From contig JAFGQS010000131.1 in NCBI GenBank assembly GCA_016935565.1, forward strand, positions 1 through 34,672: a stretch of DNA of 34,672 bases. The letters run 5' to 3'. The stretch comes from Deltaproteobacteria bacterium. GTDB lineage: Bacteria > Desulfobacterota > Syntrophia > Syntrophales > UBA6807. A model generated the notes under the pieces. It saw only the letters and a program-made list of their open reading frames with translations. It was not told the origin of the DNA and made no database searches. Of the stretch, positions 1 to 7,013 are shown in pieces. Each line of letters begins with the position of its first letter. Position 1 is the stretch's first letter. Both the position numbers and the translations under genes were made by a program.

Positions 1-1093
1 AAACGGGAACAACCGTTCGAAGGTCGAGCGGTTTTCTCACCATGCCTCTCGCATTGGCTTCCAGACGTTTGAAAATCGTATCAAGATCGATGCGGAGCGC
101 CCCGATTCGAGATTCAGCAGTTTCGATCAGGATACAGTCATAGTCGAACCAGTTTTCTGTGCTGTGTACCGACGGTATGCGGTCGGCGGGAAGGATATCA
201 ATGCGCTGAAACATCTGTGCCATGAACGGGGTAAGATTCCGTAGAAAGGAATCTCCGTATACGATGCCCGAGGGAAAATCGGATTTCCCCGACCTTTCCA
301 GGTGCCCGGATGGCTCATCTTCATCCGCTGATGACAATCCCATCACCTGCGTAATAAGATTGCCCGGCTTCCCGTCGTCGTTCGATCGGTACTCCAGGTG
401 CCGTATCTTCGAGGCATCGTCAGCTATCCGTGCATGGATTGTCTCTGCCGCCACCTGTGCACCAAGCCCGTTCCAGTCAGTGCTTGTCTTGTCGTAGAGC
501 AGGCTGTGATGTGTCTTTGCTTTTTTCAGCGATTCGTCAAGCCTCACAAAACTCTGGAGCGGATGTGTCGCAACATCTTCCATGAACAGATCGTATCGAC
601 TGTATCCGCATCCGTCACTTTCAGGCATGAAGCCTACAAACTCGGGATAGATAGTGGGTTTGTTCGGCGCCACAATAAAAAAGAATCGGCGGTCTGACGA
701 TTTAATAATCTTTTCAAGGGCGTGCAGTTGCAGGACCAGCCACCCCACCTCGGTTTCTTCACTGCAGGCTTCTTTTCTGAAGTCCTCGATGGATTTCCGG
801 CTGTACAGCCATCCGTTTGTGCCGACGTGCACGGTGCCGGCATCGGTCATGCCGAATACGTTGAAGTCAAGCCAGTTTTTGGTAAAAACCAACGGGCCAC
901 GCATGGAAAATGCATCATTGAAATACTGGTCAAATGACAGATAATACTCGTTTTTCAGGAGTGCCCGTCCATACGGCAGAGGAAATTCGACCCCGAGTCG
1001 ATTCACATTGATGCCGAAATCAAACCCGATCAGCCACACAAAGGCCGGCACTGTCAGAAGGATACAGAATAGTATGGACAATAACTTTCTCAT
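1..1093 (-). CDS. AlgJ/AlgX-like SGNH-type acyltransferase protein, 3' end outside window
   Basis: The frame from the ATG at 1093 stays open for 364 codons to the window edge, so the C-terminus is missing. An N-terminal hydrophobic segment (residues 4-23) looks like a signal anchor, placing the rest in the periplasm. VGTNGWLY (90-97) is the conserved N-terminal signature of the AlgJ/AlgX/DHHW group, and YGDSF (279-283) is the nucleophile block. In this family a D-x-H-W motif supplies the other two catalytic residues; here the matching stretch reads TSTDWN (203-208), so Asp and His appear replaced by Ser and Asp. The start lies 6 bases after the stop of the upstream MBOAT gene, the usual AlgI-AlgJ pairing for O-acetylating an exported polysaccharide. 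The polymer is unknown and catalytic competence is doubtful. Family assignment is good from motifs and partner; function is inferred. Confidence 0.75.
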   Translation of the reverse strand, partial: MRKLLSILFCILLTVPAFVWLIGFDFGINVNRLGVEFPLPYGRALLKNEYYLSFDQYFNDAFSMRGPLVFTKNWLDFNVFGMTDAGTVHVGTNGWLYSRKSIEDFRKEACSEETEVGWLVLQLHALEKIIKSSDRRFFFIVAPNKPTIYPEFVGFMPESDGCGYSRYDLFMEDVATHPLQSFVRLDESLKKAKTHHSLLYDKTSTDWNGLGAQVAAETIHARIADDASKIRHLEYRSNDDGKPGNLITQVMGLSSADEDEPSGHLERSGKSDFPSGIVYGDSFLRNLTPFMAQMFQRIDILPADRIPSVHSTENWFDYDCILIETAESRIGALRIDLDTIFKRLEANARGMVRKPLDLRTVVPV

Positions 1094-1099
1094 GACATG

Positions 1100-2527
1100 T
1101 TAAAACCGAAAATAGATAAACGGGCTGCTCGAGCCGCCAACAATCATGGCCGCACAGTACGGCAAGAGCAGCAGAATCATTATAATTCCTGCAACTAACG
1201 GGACCGGGTCTTTTCGTGTCATCAGTGTCTTTATCCCGGAAAATTCCGCCGGCATGAAAAACACGGTCAGGGCAGTTACCAGGAAGAGAACGGTACGGTA
1301 GTTCAGTATCAGGCTCAATTCGCACGAAGGGGGCAGATTGGTAGCCGTAAACATGGTTCCTAGAAAACCGAATGCATGGGATATGTCTTCCGAGCGGAAA
1401 AACACCCATCCCACAGTAACCACCAGGATCGTCAGCACCCGGCGGGCATAATAGAATTTTTCCCGGGCAACGTCTCGGAGACCGGAGACTCGTTCGATAA
1501 CCATAACCATGCCGTGATACACGCCCCAGAGCAGAAATGTCCAGTTTGCACCGTGCCATAGGCCGCACAGGACACAGACAGTGGCAAGGTTAGCGGACGT
1601 TTGTGCAATACCCCGACGGTTGCCGCCCAAGGGAATGTAAAGATAATCCCTGAACCAGTTGGTCAGGGTCATGTGCCAGCGCCGCCAGAAATCCGTGATA
1701 CTTACGGCAGAGTAAGGACGGTTGAAGTTCTCCGGAAATTGAAAGCCGAATAACATACCCAGACCGATGGCCATATCCGTGTATGCGGAGAAGTCGAAAT
1801 AGATCTGCAGCGTATAGGCAACAGCCCCCAGCCAGGCCGTTTTCGTGTCGAGCAATTTCAGATCGAGACCAAAAACGGCATCGGCGATTTGACCGCAGGC
1901 CCCGGCTATCAGCACTTTCTTTGCCAGTCCCCAGCAGAAGCGCATGATGCCGTTATAGAACAGGCCCCATGACTCCCGGCGTTGTATCAATTGATCACGG
2001 ATATAACTGTACCTGACAATCGGTCCCGCGATTAATTGCGGAAACATGGCAACGTACAGAGCAAAATCGAGAATATTCTCGAGGGGACGGGATTTTCCGC
2101 GAAATACGTCAAAGGTATAGCTGAGTTTTTGGAAGGTAAAAAACGAAATTCCGATCGGCAGAGCGACATTTGTCCATTCAACCGAAGCGATTCCCCAACT
2201 GACAAGGACGGAGTTTAACTCTCCCACGAAAAAATTGGCGTACTTAAAGTAGGCAAGCAGACCGATGTTGACCAGGACCGAAAGGCTTAACCACAGATGT
2301 TTGTGCCGGGCCTTACGATCGATGAGGAGTCCGAACACAAAGTCCGCCAGCGTGGAGAGCATGAGGATCAAAAGAAATCCTGCCGCACCGTAGAGATAAA
2401 AGACGTAACTGAAAGCAAGAAGGATGGCGTTGCCCGGTTTTTTCCTGAGCAGCGATCGATGCACGTAATAGGTAATAATTACAGCCGGGAGAAAGCCGAA
2501 AAGAAAAATTGTGCTTGAAAATACCAT
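1100..2527 (-). CDS. AlgI-type MBOAT O-acyltransferase
   Basis: A 475-residue polytopic inner-membrane protein of the usual AlgI length. The family motifs are present: WRRWHMTLTNWFRDYLYIPL (281-300) with the conserved His285, CGLWHGANW (321-329) with the essential His325, GWVFFRSED (373-381), and the terminal PFIYFRF. MBOAT proteins of this kind move an acyl group, usually acetyl, across the membrane for transfer to a sugar polymer by an AlgJ/AlgX partner. That partner follows after 6 bases, so the pair should be co-translated. The gene is 364 bases downstream of the PP2C phosphatase on the same strand, so co-transcription with the kinase/phosphatase pair is possible but unproven. No glycosyltransferases or polymerase are visible in the window, so the acceptor polysaccharide cannot be named. 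Confidence 0.92.
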   Translation of the reverse strand: MVFSSTIFLFGFLPAVIITYYVHRSLLRKKPGNAILLAFSYVFYLYGAAGFLLILMLSTLADFVFGLLIDRKARHKHLWLSLSVLVNIGLLAYFKYANFFVGELNSVLVSWGIASVEWTNVALPIGISFFTFQKLSYTFDVFRGKSRPLENILDFALYVAMFPQLIAGPIVRYSYIRDQLIQRRESWGLFYNGIMRFCWGLAKKVLIAGACGQIADAVFGLDLKLLDTKTAWLGAVAYTLQIYFDFSAYTDMAIGLGMLFGFQFPENFNRPYSAVSITDFWRRWHMTLTNWFRDYLYIPLGGNRRGIAQTSANLATVCVLCGLWHGANWTFLLWGVYHGMVMVIERVSGLRDVAREKFYYARRVLTILVVTVGWVFFRSEDISHAFGFLGTMFTATNLPPSCELSLILNYRTVLFLVTALTVFFMPAEFSGIKTLMTRKDPVPLVAGIIMILLLLPYCAAMIVGGSSSPFIYFRF

Positions 2528-2891
2528 AGACGATAGCGATTCTCTATAGAATCAGTTAAAAGTTTCTTATGAACAAGTCGGAATGACCATATAATTATTA
2601 CGGTACCTTGCCTTATCATAGATAACTATCATAATCGAATTATTTTGCACAACGCCCTTTTACGTACCCTTGCATAGAAATTGGAATGCTGCATGATTTC
2701 AAGGGTATGGCATATACGGTTTCATCGAAGAGATATTGACTTTTTTCGAAGTGGTGCTCTGGCGAGGAATTGAACAGAAAGAATATTTCCGGAGAGGAGC
2801 GATGTTGTGAATCGCAATAGACCTGTGGAGAATCGCGTGCCCGAGTGTAACCATAGGGTTCGAAGGGGCCGATGAATTGCTGAGGCAACTG
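2528..2891. other. 364-base gap between PP2C and MBOAT genes
   Basis: No convincing gene. Two minus-strand open frames here (2640-2888 and 2699-2935) have no clear ribosome site, the first would need a TTG start, and both have biased, non-family protein sequence. The only structure I see is a short perfect inverted repeat at 2538-2553, just upstream of the MBOAT start. The segment 2560-2640 is AT-rich and could hold the promoter for the MBOAT/AlgJ pair, but I find no well-spaced -35/-10 pair and no clear terminator after the phosphatase. Confidence 0.5.
2538..2553 (-). promoter_or_regulatory. Inverted repeat before the MBOAT start
   Basis: GATTCT-ATAG-AGAATC on the minus strand is a perfect 6-base stem with a 4-base loop, ending 10 bases before the ATG of the O-acyltransferase gene at 2527. 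It covers the position where the ribosome site would be, and no strong Shine-Dalgarno is otherwise visible. It could mask the translation start or act as a small operator. A 6-base palindrome can occur by chance, so confidence is low. Confidence 0.3.
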
Positions 2892-3620
2892 TTAAATGAT
2901 GGCAGCGAGAACGACGGTAATGTTGTCATCTCCACCGGCAGTCTTTGCGGCTTCGATCATCTTTCCGGCCTTCTGGTTGATATCGACATCGGAATTCAGA
3001 ATATCCCGGATCTGATCATTCGGGACCATATCGGTTAAGCCGTCCGAACAGAGCAGGAATAAATCTCCCGGAGCGATTTTCCCCTGTACCAGGTCAAGGG
3101 TGAGTTCATGTGTCAGCCCGATGGCCCGGAGGATGACATGGCGCAGGGGATGGTTCCTGACATTTTCATGGGCGATTAAACCTTCATCGAGTTGCTGCTG
3201 GACGAGAGTGTGATCCTCGGTGAGTTGTTCCAGAAAACCGTTTCTTACCCGATACGTGCGGCTGTCTCCCACGTGTCCGAGAACAAAACCATCGTCGGAA
3301 AATGCGAGGAGTTCTGCCGTGCAGCCCATCCCTTCGTGCTCCGGATTCTTTGTTACATGCTCCAGGATCTTTTCGTTTGCAAAACTGAAAGCCTTTTGAA
3401 TGAGGAACAGAATTTGCTCCTCGGAATGGTTGGTGTTCTTTGAAAATATCTCCAGTGCCGTATCAACGAAGATCCTGCTTGCAAGTTCGCCCGCTGCGGC
3501 GCCACCCATGCCATCTGCCGCCAGACAAAAATCCATCTCAGGACTGACGATAAATGCATCTTCATTGTTTTCACGCTTAAGACCGACATCCGTTTTTCCG
3601 GAGAATATTTTCTGGTACAC
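2892..3620 (-). CDS. PP2C-family serine/threonine protein phosphatase
   Basis: The 242 residues form a single PP2C (PPM) domain with all the metal-binding and catalytic blocks: RENNEDAF (16-23), AADGMGG (34-40, Asp36), GHVGDSRTYR (115-124), LTEDHTLVQQ (133-142), LLCSDGLTDM (189-198, Asp193) and GGDDNITVV (229-237, Asp232). It is a cytoplasmic Mn/Mg-dependent phosphatase that removes phosphate from Ser/Thr residues. There is no membrane segment or extra domain, as in the stand-alone PppA/Stp enzymes. The start is a GTG at 3620; no in-frame ATG lies upstream near it and the ribosome site is weak (AGG about 12 bases before). It follows the Ser/Thr kinase by 169 bases on the same strand, so it is very probably the opposing enzyme. 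In T6SS loci such a pair (PpkA/PppA) switches assembly through an FHA protein; that role here is inference. Confidence 0.93.
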   Translation of the reverse strand: MYQKIFSGKTDVGLKRENNEDAFIVSPEMDFCLAADGMGGAAAGELASRIFVDTALEIFSKNTNHSEEQILFLIQKAFSFANEKILEHVTKNPEHEGMGCTAELLAFSDDGFVLGHVGDSRTYRVRNGFLEQLTEDHTLVQQQLDEGLIAHENVRNHPLRHVILRAIGLTHELTLDLVQGKIAPGDLFLLCSDGLTDMVPNDQIRDILNSDVDINQKAGKMIEAAKTAGGDDNITVVLAAII

Positions 3621-3665
3621 GATGATCTTTACCTGCTGAACTTTATGAAATTATAAACGTGAATA

Positions 3666-3684
3666 CCCCGTTTTGTAAACGGGG
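3666..3684 (-). repeat. Perfect hairpin, ACA loop
   Basis: On the minus strand: CCCCGTTT-ACA-AAACGGGG, a perfect 8-base stem with a 3-base loop, in the kinase-phosphatase gap. No T-run follows, so it is not a standard Rho-independent terminator. It resembles the hairpin at 3743-3761 (same loop, same stem frame) and more loosely the one at 11238-11257, suggesting a dispersed palindromic repeat. Confidence 0.6.
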
Positions 3685-3694
3685 ATGAAACGTT

Positions 3695-3713
3695 TACCTG
3701 CCGGACACAGGTA
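3695..3713 (-). repeat. Hairpin TACCTG/CAGGTA
   Basis: TACCTG and CAGGTA form a 6-base perfect stem around a 7-base loop, between the two ACA-loop hairpins in the kinase-phosphatase gap. There is no T-run. Alone it would be unremarkable; together with its neighbours it makes the gap largely structured. Confidence 0.4.
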
Positions 3714-3742
3714 TAAAATATTGATAAATATTCCTTAAGACG

Positions 3743-3761
3743 CCCCGCCTTGTAGACGAGG
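3743..3761 (-). repeat. Hairpin with wobble pairs, ACA loop
   Basis: On the minus strand: CCTCGTCT-ACA-AGGCGGGG. Six Watson-Crick pairs and two G-U pairs close an 8-base stem with the same ACA loop as 3666-3684. The two imperfect positions pair as G-U only in minus-strand RNA; in plus-strand RNA they would be A-C mismatches. This hints that the element works as RNA in the kinase-phosphatase transcript. Confidence 0.5.
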
Positions 3762-3789
3762 TTGTTCACTTTGTATTCGAGATGCCGGC

Positions 3790-5406
3790 CTACTCTTTGA
3801 AATGCTTTTTCATAAAAGCGACCAGATCCGAACCGTCGAAGCTCATCTTCTGTTCTTTTTTAAATGCCGCCAGTTCAGCGTATAGTGCCGAAGCGCTCTG
3901 GTATCTTTGTTCCGTTTCTTTCTCCAGACATTTCATCACAATGCGGTTTAATTCTTCAGGAACCTCGGGTATCAGATCGATCAGCGGTTCAATTTCCATT
4001 TTTGGAATCGCCCGGATAGCTTGAAAATCGGTGTCAAATTCATAAACCCTTTTCCCGGTAAGCATTTCATGAAAGACAAGGCCTAAAGCATAAATATCGG
4101 CTCTATGATCCACCGGTTTGCCCAGCACCTGTTCCGGGGACAAATAAGCAAGCTTTCCTTTGATTACCCCGGCCTGGGTAAAACTCGGTTCCGAACTTGC
4201 TTTGGATATTCCGAAATCGGTTATTTTCACCTCTCCCTGGTAGGAAATCAGAATGTTCTGCGGGCTGATGTCTCGATGGACAATATTAAGGGGTTTTCTC
4301 GTTTCATCATCGTGCCTGGTATGAGAATAATTGAGGCCTTTGCAGGTTTCCGAAATAATGAAGATAGCATTATCGATCGGCAGGCCCTGCTCCAGAGAGG
4401 AAATGACTTCTCCCAGGTTTTTACCGTCGATAAATTCCATTGCAATGAAGTATGCTTTTTCAATTTTTCCATAGTCAAAGATCTGAACCACATTCGGGTG
4501 CTGCAGTAAGGCAGCCACCCGTGCCTCCCGGGTGAACATGTTGATAAAATCCTTGTTTTCCGCAAGGTGCGGTAAAATTCTTTTAACTGCTGCTTTTTTC
4601 CGAAACCCCCCGCCGCGAACGTAATCTGCCAGAAACAATTCGGCCATACCTCCCTGTGCCACTTTTTCCTTGAGCACATACGGTCCGAGTCGGGTCATGC
4701 TCTCAAGTTCCCGTTTCGTCTTGACAATTCTGAACCGGGCCGCACGGTCGAGAGTAAACAGGACACCGCCGATCAGGATAGTAAACAAGAAAATCCCCGA
4801 CAGGTAAAAGGTTCGTGCACGATGTAAGGATGCATAAAAATTTGCAGTTGATAATGCTATGTAAACCTTTCCAATTTCTACGTTAGAAAACGTTATATTT
4901 TTTAAAAAACTGATAACTTTTGATTTGCCCGTTGAATTATCGGCGATTATTGCCGTATCGTCAGCCGTGGCGACTGGTGTTTGATTTTTCAAAGGATCAA
5001 ACGTTCGATCCATTATCTCGGAGCCTGTTTTAGCCAGAATGACATTTTCATGATCAAGTATTGCCGCAAATGTCAAGTTCTTTATTTTTTCCAATTCTCT
5101 GATCTCTACGTTGAGTGCGAGAATGTCTTTCTCTAAAACGAAAGGTCCGCTTTTTGTTGCCAGGTCAGCGGCAGCCGAAGTTCCTTGCTGATAAAAGTCG
5201 TTTTTTGTGTTGGAAACAGTTGAGCTATAGATGAAGTAACCGACTGCGTTAACAACAAGCCAGACAGACAGACAGGCAATAAACAATCTTCGGCTACGAC
5301 GAAAAAATTCAGCTCCGAAAAAAAGTTTCGCAGTCTTGTTGAAAAAACTCGTCGTTAAGGCCTTTATTTTTATTACCGTCATCAAGGCTATATCGCTGAC
5401 TGACAT
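3790..5406 (-). CDS. Membrane Ser/Thr protein kinase with extracytoplasmic sensor
   Basis: The start is ATG 5406, because GAGGAGG (5413-5419) sits 6 bases upstream; an ATG at 5421 overlaps this ribosome site and is probably not used. In the 538-residue product a short cytoplasmic tail is followed by a membrane helix (about 42-62), a PAS/Cache-like extracytoplasmic region (63-198), a second helix (200-220), and a C-terminal kinase domain (about 242-515). Kinase motifs are complete: glycine loop VAQGGMAELF (249-258), Lys275 in AAVK, Glu294, HRDISPQN (377-384, Asp379, Asn384), DFG (397-399) and SPE (423-425). Having the kinase C-terminal to two membrane helices reverses the PknB/PpkA layout and resembles deltaproteobacterial sensor kinases. 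It probably converts an envelope signal into threonine phosphorylation, countered by the PP2C downstream. Targets may include the FHA proteins and the Thr-motif protein at 33498; that is inference. Confidence 0.93.
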   Translation of the reverse strand: MSVSDIALMTVIKIKALTTSFFNKTAKLFFGAEFFRRSRRLFIACLSVWLVVNAVGYFIYSSTVSNTKNDFYQQGTSAAADLATKSGPFVLEKDILALNVEIRELEKIKNLTFAAILDHENVILAKTGSEIMDRTFDPLKNQTPVATADDTAIIADNSTGKSKVISFLKNITFSNVEIGKVYIALSTANFYASLHRARTFYLSGIFLFTILIGGVLFTLDRAARFRIVKTKRELESMTRLGPYVLKEKVAQGGMAELFLADYVRGGGFRKKAAVKRILPHLAENKDFINMFTREARVAALLQHPNVVQIFDYGKIEKAYFIAMEFIDGKNLGEVISSLEQGLPIDNAIFIISETCKGLNYSHTRHDDETRKPLNIVHRDISPQNILISYQGEVKITDFGISKASSEPSFTQAGVIKGKLAYLSPEQVLGKPVDHRADIYALGLVFHEMLTGKRVYEFDTDFQAIRAIPKMEIEPLIDLIPEVPEELNRIVMKCLEKETEQRYQSASALYAELAAFKKEQKMSFDGSDLVAFMKKHFKE

Positions 5407-5836
5407 GAAAAACCTCCTCATTTTATACCGAACCTCAGATAATCAACGCATGAATAATCTCAGCAGTGTAACAGTTATGGGAATGATCTTAAAATATTCC
5501 TCTGCTGAAAACATGAACATGCAGATATATTGCTTGGATAGCCCCCGGCACAAGTATTTATGCATGAAAACTAATATAGCATCAAGTAATTGTCAAGTAA
5601 TTTAACCGATTGAATTTTATAATAATCCTATTTGATTATCGTGTTGCTCTGTTTCCAAAGTGATTTCTGCATCACCCGGAACCCATCGTTGTGGTGATAT
5701 GATACTGATAATCGGCGTAATGACAAAATAAGAATTTTCATTGGGTTATTGATCTCCATGCTTGAAAAAGACCATGACTTGTGATAGAAATCCACAAAGT
5801 GACCGTACATTTAGAGCTGATATATCTTTTCCAACA

Positions 5837-5877
5837 CAACTGTTCAGTTGAGGTGTCTCTTCAGCACCAGCTGTTCA
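5837..5877 (+). promoter_or_regulatory. Possible operator: palindrome plus direct repeat
   Basis: CAACTG-TT-CAGTTG (5837-5850) is a perfect 14-base palindrome. Its core CTGTTCA (5840-5846) is repeated at 5871-5877, with start points 31 bases apart, about three helical turns. Two sites on the same DNA face, 50-90 bases before a start codon, would suit a dimeric regulator of the deacetylase and LysM genes. No regulator is encoded beside it. Confidence 0.35.
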
Positions 5878-5892
5878 ATAACGCATCAGTGT

Positions 5893-5907
5893 CCGGGATA
5901 TTCCCGG
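5893..5907 (+). promoter_or_regulatory. Palindrome just upstream of deacetylase start
   Basis: CCGGGA-TAT-TCCCGG is a perfect 6+3+6 inverted repeat ending 19 bases before the ATG at 5927. It could be a repressor site over the transcription start or a 5' leader hairpin. There is no T-run after it, so it is not a terminator. Confidence 0.35.
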
Positions 5908-5926
5908 TCTATAGGGTTTTGATACC

Positions 5927-7006
5927 ATGATCATATTGAGTTGTCTTTTGGAACGATTCTCGGCATGCCGACCTTACAGACTTCTGAAGTGTATTGTCGT
6001 TTATATCTTTATAATTGCGGGCACCGGATTGCTTTTGTGTTCATGTACATCAACCATAGATGTCTCCCGCATAAAAGATGATGTCACTCGAATTCTGGAA
6101 AAAAAACTTTATCGTTCTGAAGACTATGTTATCTATAAGCTGCCTGATGAAGCCACACCTTCTGAACTGGCTGAGAAATTTTTGGGAGACAAAAATAAGT
6201 CATGGGTGATAAAGGAAGCCAATCCCGGCATCCCGTTCAGCAAAGGCCGATCGATCGTCATCCCTCTCAAAGATAAGAACAAGGGAGGGATATACGAAGA
6301 CGGTTTTCAGACCATACCGATTCTTACCTATCACCGTTTTTCCGATAAATGCAATTCACCTCTGTGCATGCCGGCCAACGTCTTTGAAAAACAAATGAAA
6401 TATCTGAAAGAGAAAGACTATCACGTGGTTACCCCGGAGGAACTCCTTGCATTCCTGGAATACCGCCAGGGCCTTCCGAGAAAATCGGTCTTGATTTCCA
6501 TGGATGATGGATATCGTTCCGTTTACAGTATCGCCTATCCAATCCTGAAAAAATATGGGTTCACAGCTACTATATTCATTTACACCAGCTTTGTCGGCGT
6601 TTCCGGCATGGCGGTAACATGGGATCAGCTCAAAAAATTAAAAGAAGAAGGATTTACGATCGGTTCGCATACAGTCTTCCACACGGATCTTACGAAGAAA
6701 AAAGAAGGGGAAACAGAAAACGAGTTTCTGGCCCGGGTTAAGAGAGAGCTCTTCGACTCAAAGAAAATAATCGACAAAAAACTCGGGCAGGACACGTTTA
6801 TCTTTGCATATCCTTTCGGACACTACGATCAGCCGACAATCCGGCTTGCGAGAGAAGCAGGATACAAAATTGCAATGTCCGTCAACAGAGGAGGCAACCC
6901 GTTTTTTGCAAATCCTCTGTCTTTGAAAAGAGACCAGGTATTGAAAAGGGATTTGTCGATATTTAAATCAAGGTTAATTACATTTAACAAGTTATCCTTA
7001 AAGTGA
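5927..7006 (+). CDS. Lipoprotein polysaccharide deacetylase (CE4) with LysM-like domain
   Basis: 359 residues. An N-terminal hydrophobic segment (about 23-38) ends in LLLCSC, a plausible lipobox with Cys40, so the protein is probably membrane-anchored in the periplasm. Residues 66-114 look like a LysM domain (TPSELAEKF ... ANPGIPFSKGRSIVIPL). The NodB/CE4 deacetylase domain runs from about 130 to 350: TYHRF, then SMDDGY (191-196) with Asp193/194, SHTVFH (247-252) with the metal His248 and His252, and FAYPFGHY (293-300). Such enzymes remove acetyl groups from N-acetylated polysaccharide; a LysM domain would direct it to peptidoglycan, though an exopolysaccharide substrate is possible. The start is uncertain: the ribosome site is poor and the leader is long for a lipoprotein. 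It is followed after 7 bases by another LysM lipoprotein, so the two form an operon. Confidence 0.9.
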   Translation: MIILSCLLERFSACRPYRLLKCIVVYIFIIAGTGLLLCSCTSTIDVSRIKDDVTRILEKKLYRSEDYVIYKLPDEATPSELAEKFLGDKNKSWVIKEANPGIPFSKGRSIVIPLKDKNKGGIYEDGFQTIPILTYHRFSDKCNSPLCMPANVFEKQMKYLKEKDYHVVTPEELLAFLEYRQGLPRKSVLISMDDGYRSVYSIAYPILKKYGFTATIFIYTSFVGVSGMAVTWDQLKKLKEEGFTIGSHTVFHTDLTKKKEGETENEFLARVKRELFDSKKIIDKKLGQDTFIFAYPFGHYDQPTIRLAREAGYKIAMSVNRGGNPFFANPLSLKRDQVLKRDLSIFKSRLITFNKLSLK

Positions 7007-7013
7007 GCGTACT

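Larger units (their letters stand above)
5407..5926. other. 520-base divergent intergenic region
   Basis: It separates the kinase (minus) from the deacetylase (plus), so it must hold two promoters facing apart. It is AT-rich near 5560-5640. A TTGACA on the minus strand (5591-5596) has a TATATT only 12 bases downstream, too close for a standard promoter. The deacetylase side carries palindromes and a direct repeat, listed separately. A 60-codon minus frame at 5628-5810 has no ribosome site and no recognisable sequence. I see no RNA gene. Confidence 0.5.

Noticed and set aside
2640-2888. Small minus-strand frame between phosphatase and MBOAT gene
   Set aside because: It needs a TTG start, has no ribosome site, and its sequence resembles no family; an overlapping frame is equally open.
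5573-5596. TTGACA and TATATT as a kinase promoter
   Set aside because: The spacing is 12 bases, too short for a standard sigma-70 promoter of 16-18.
5628-5810. 60-codon minus-strand frame in the divergent region
   Set aside because: No ribosome site and no recognisable features; length is within chance in AT-rich DNA.
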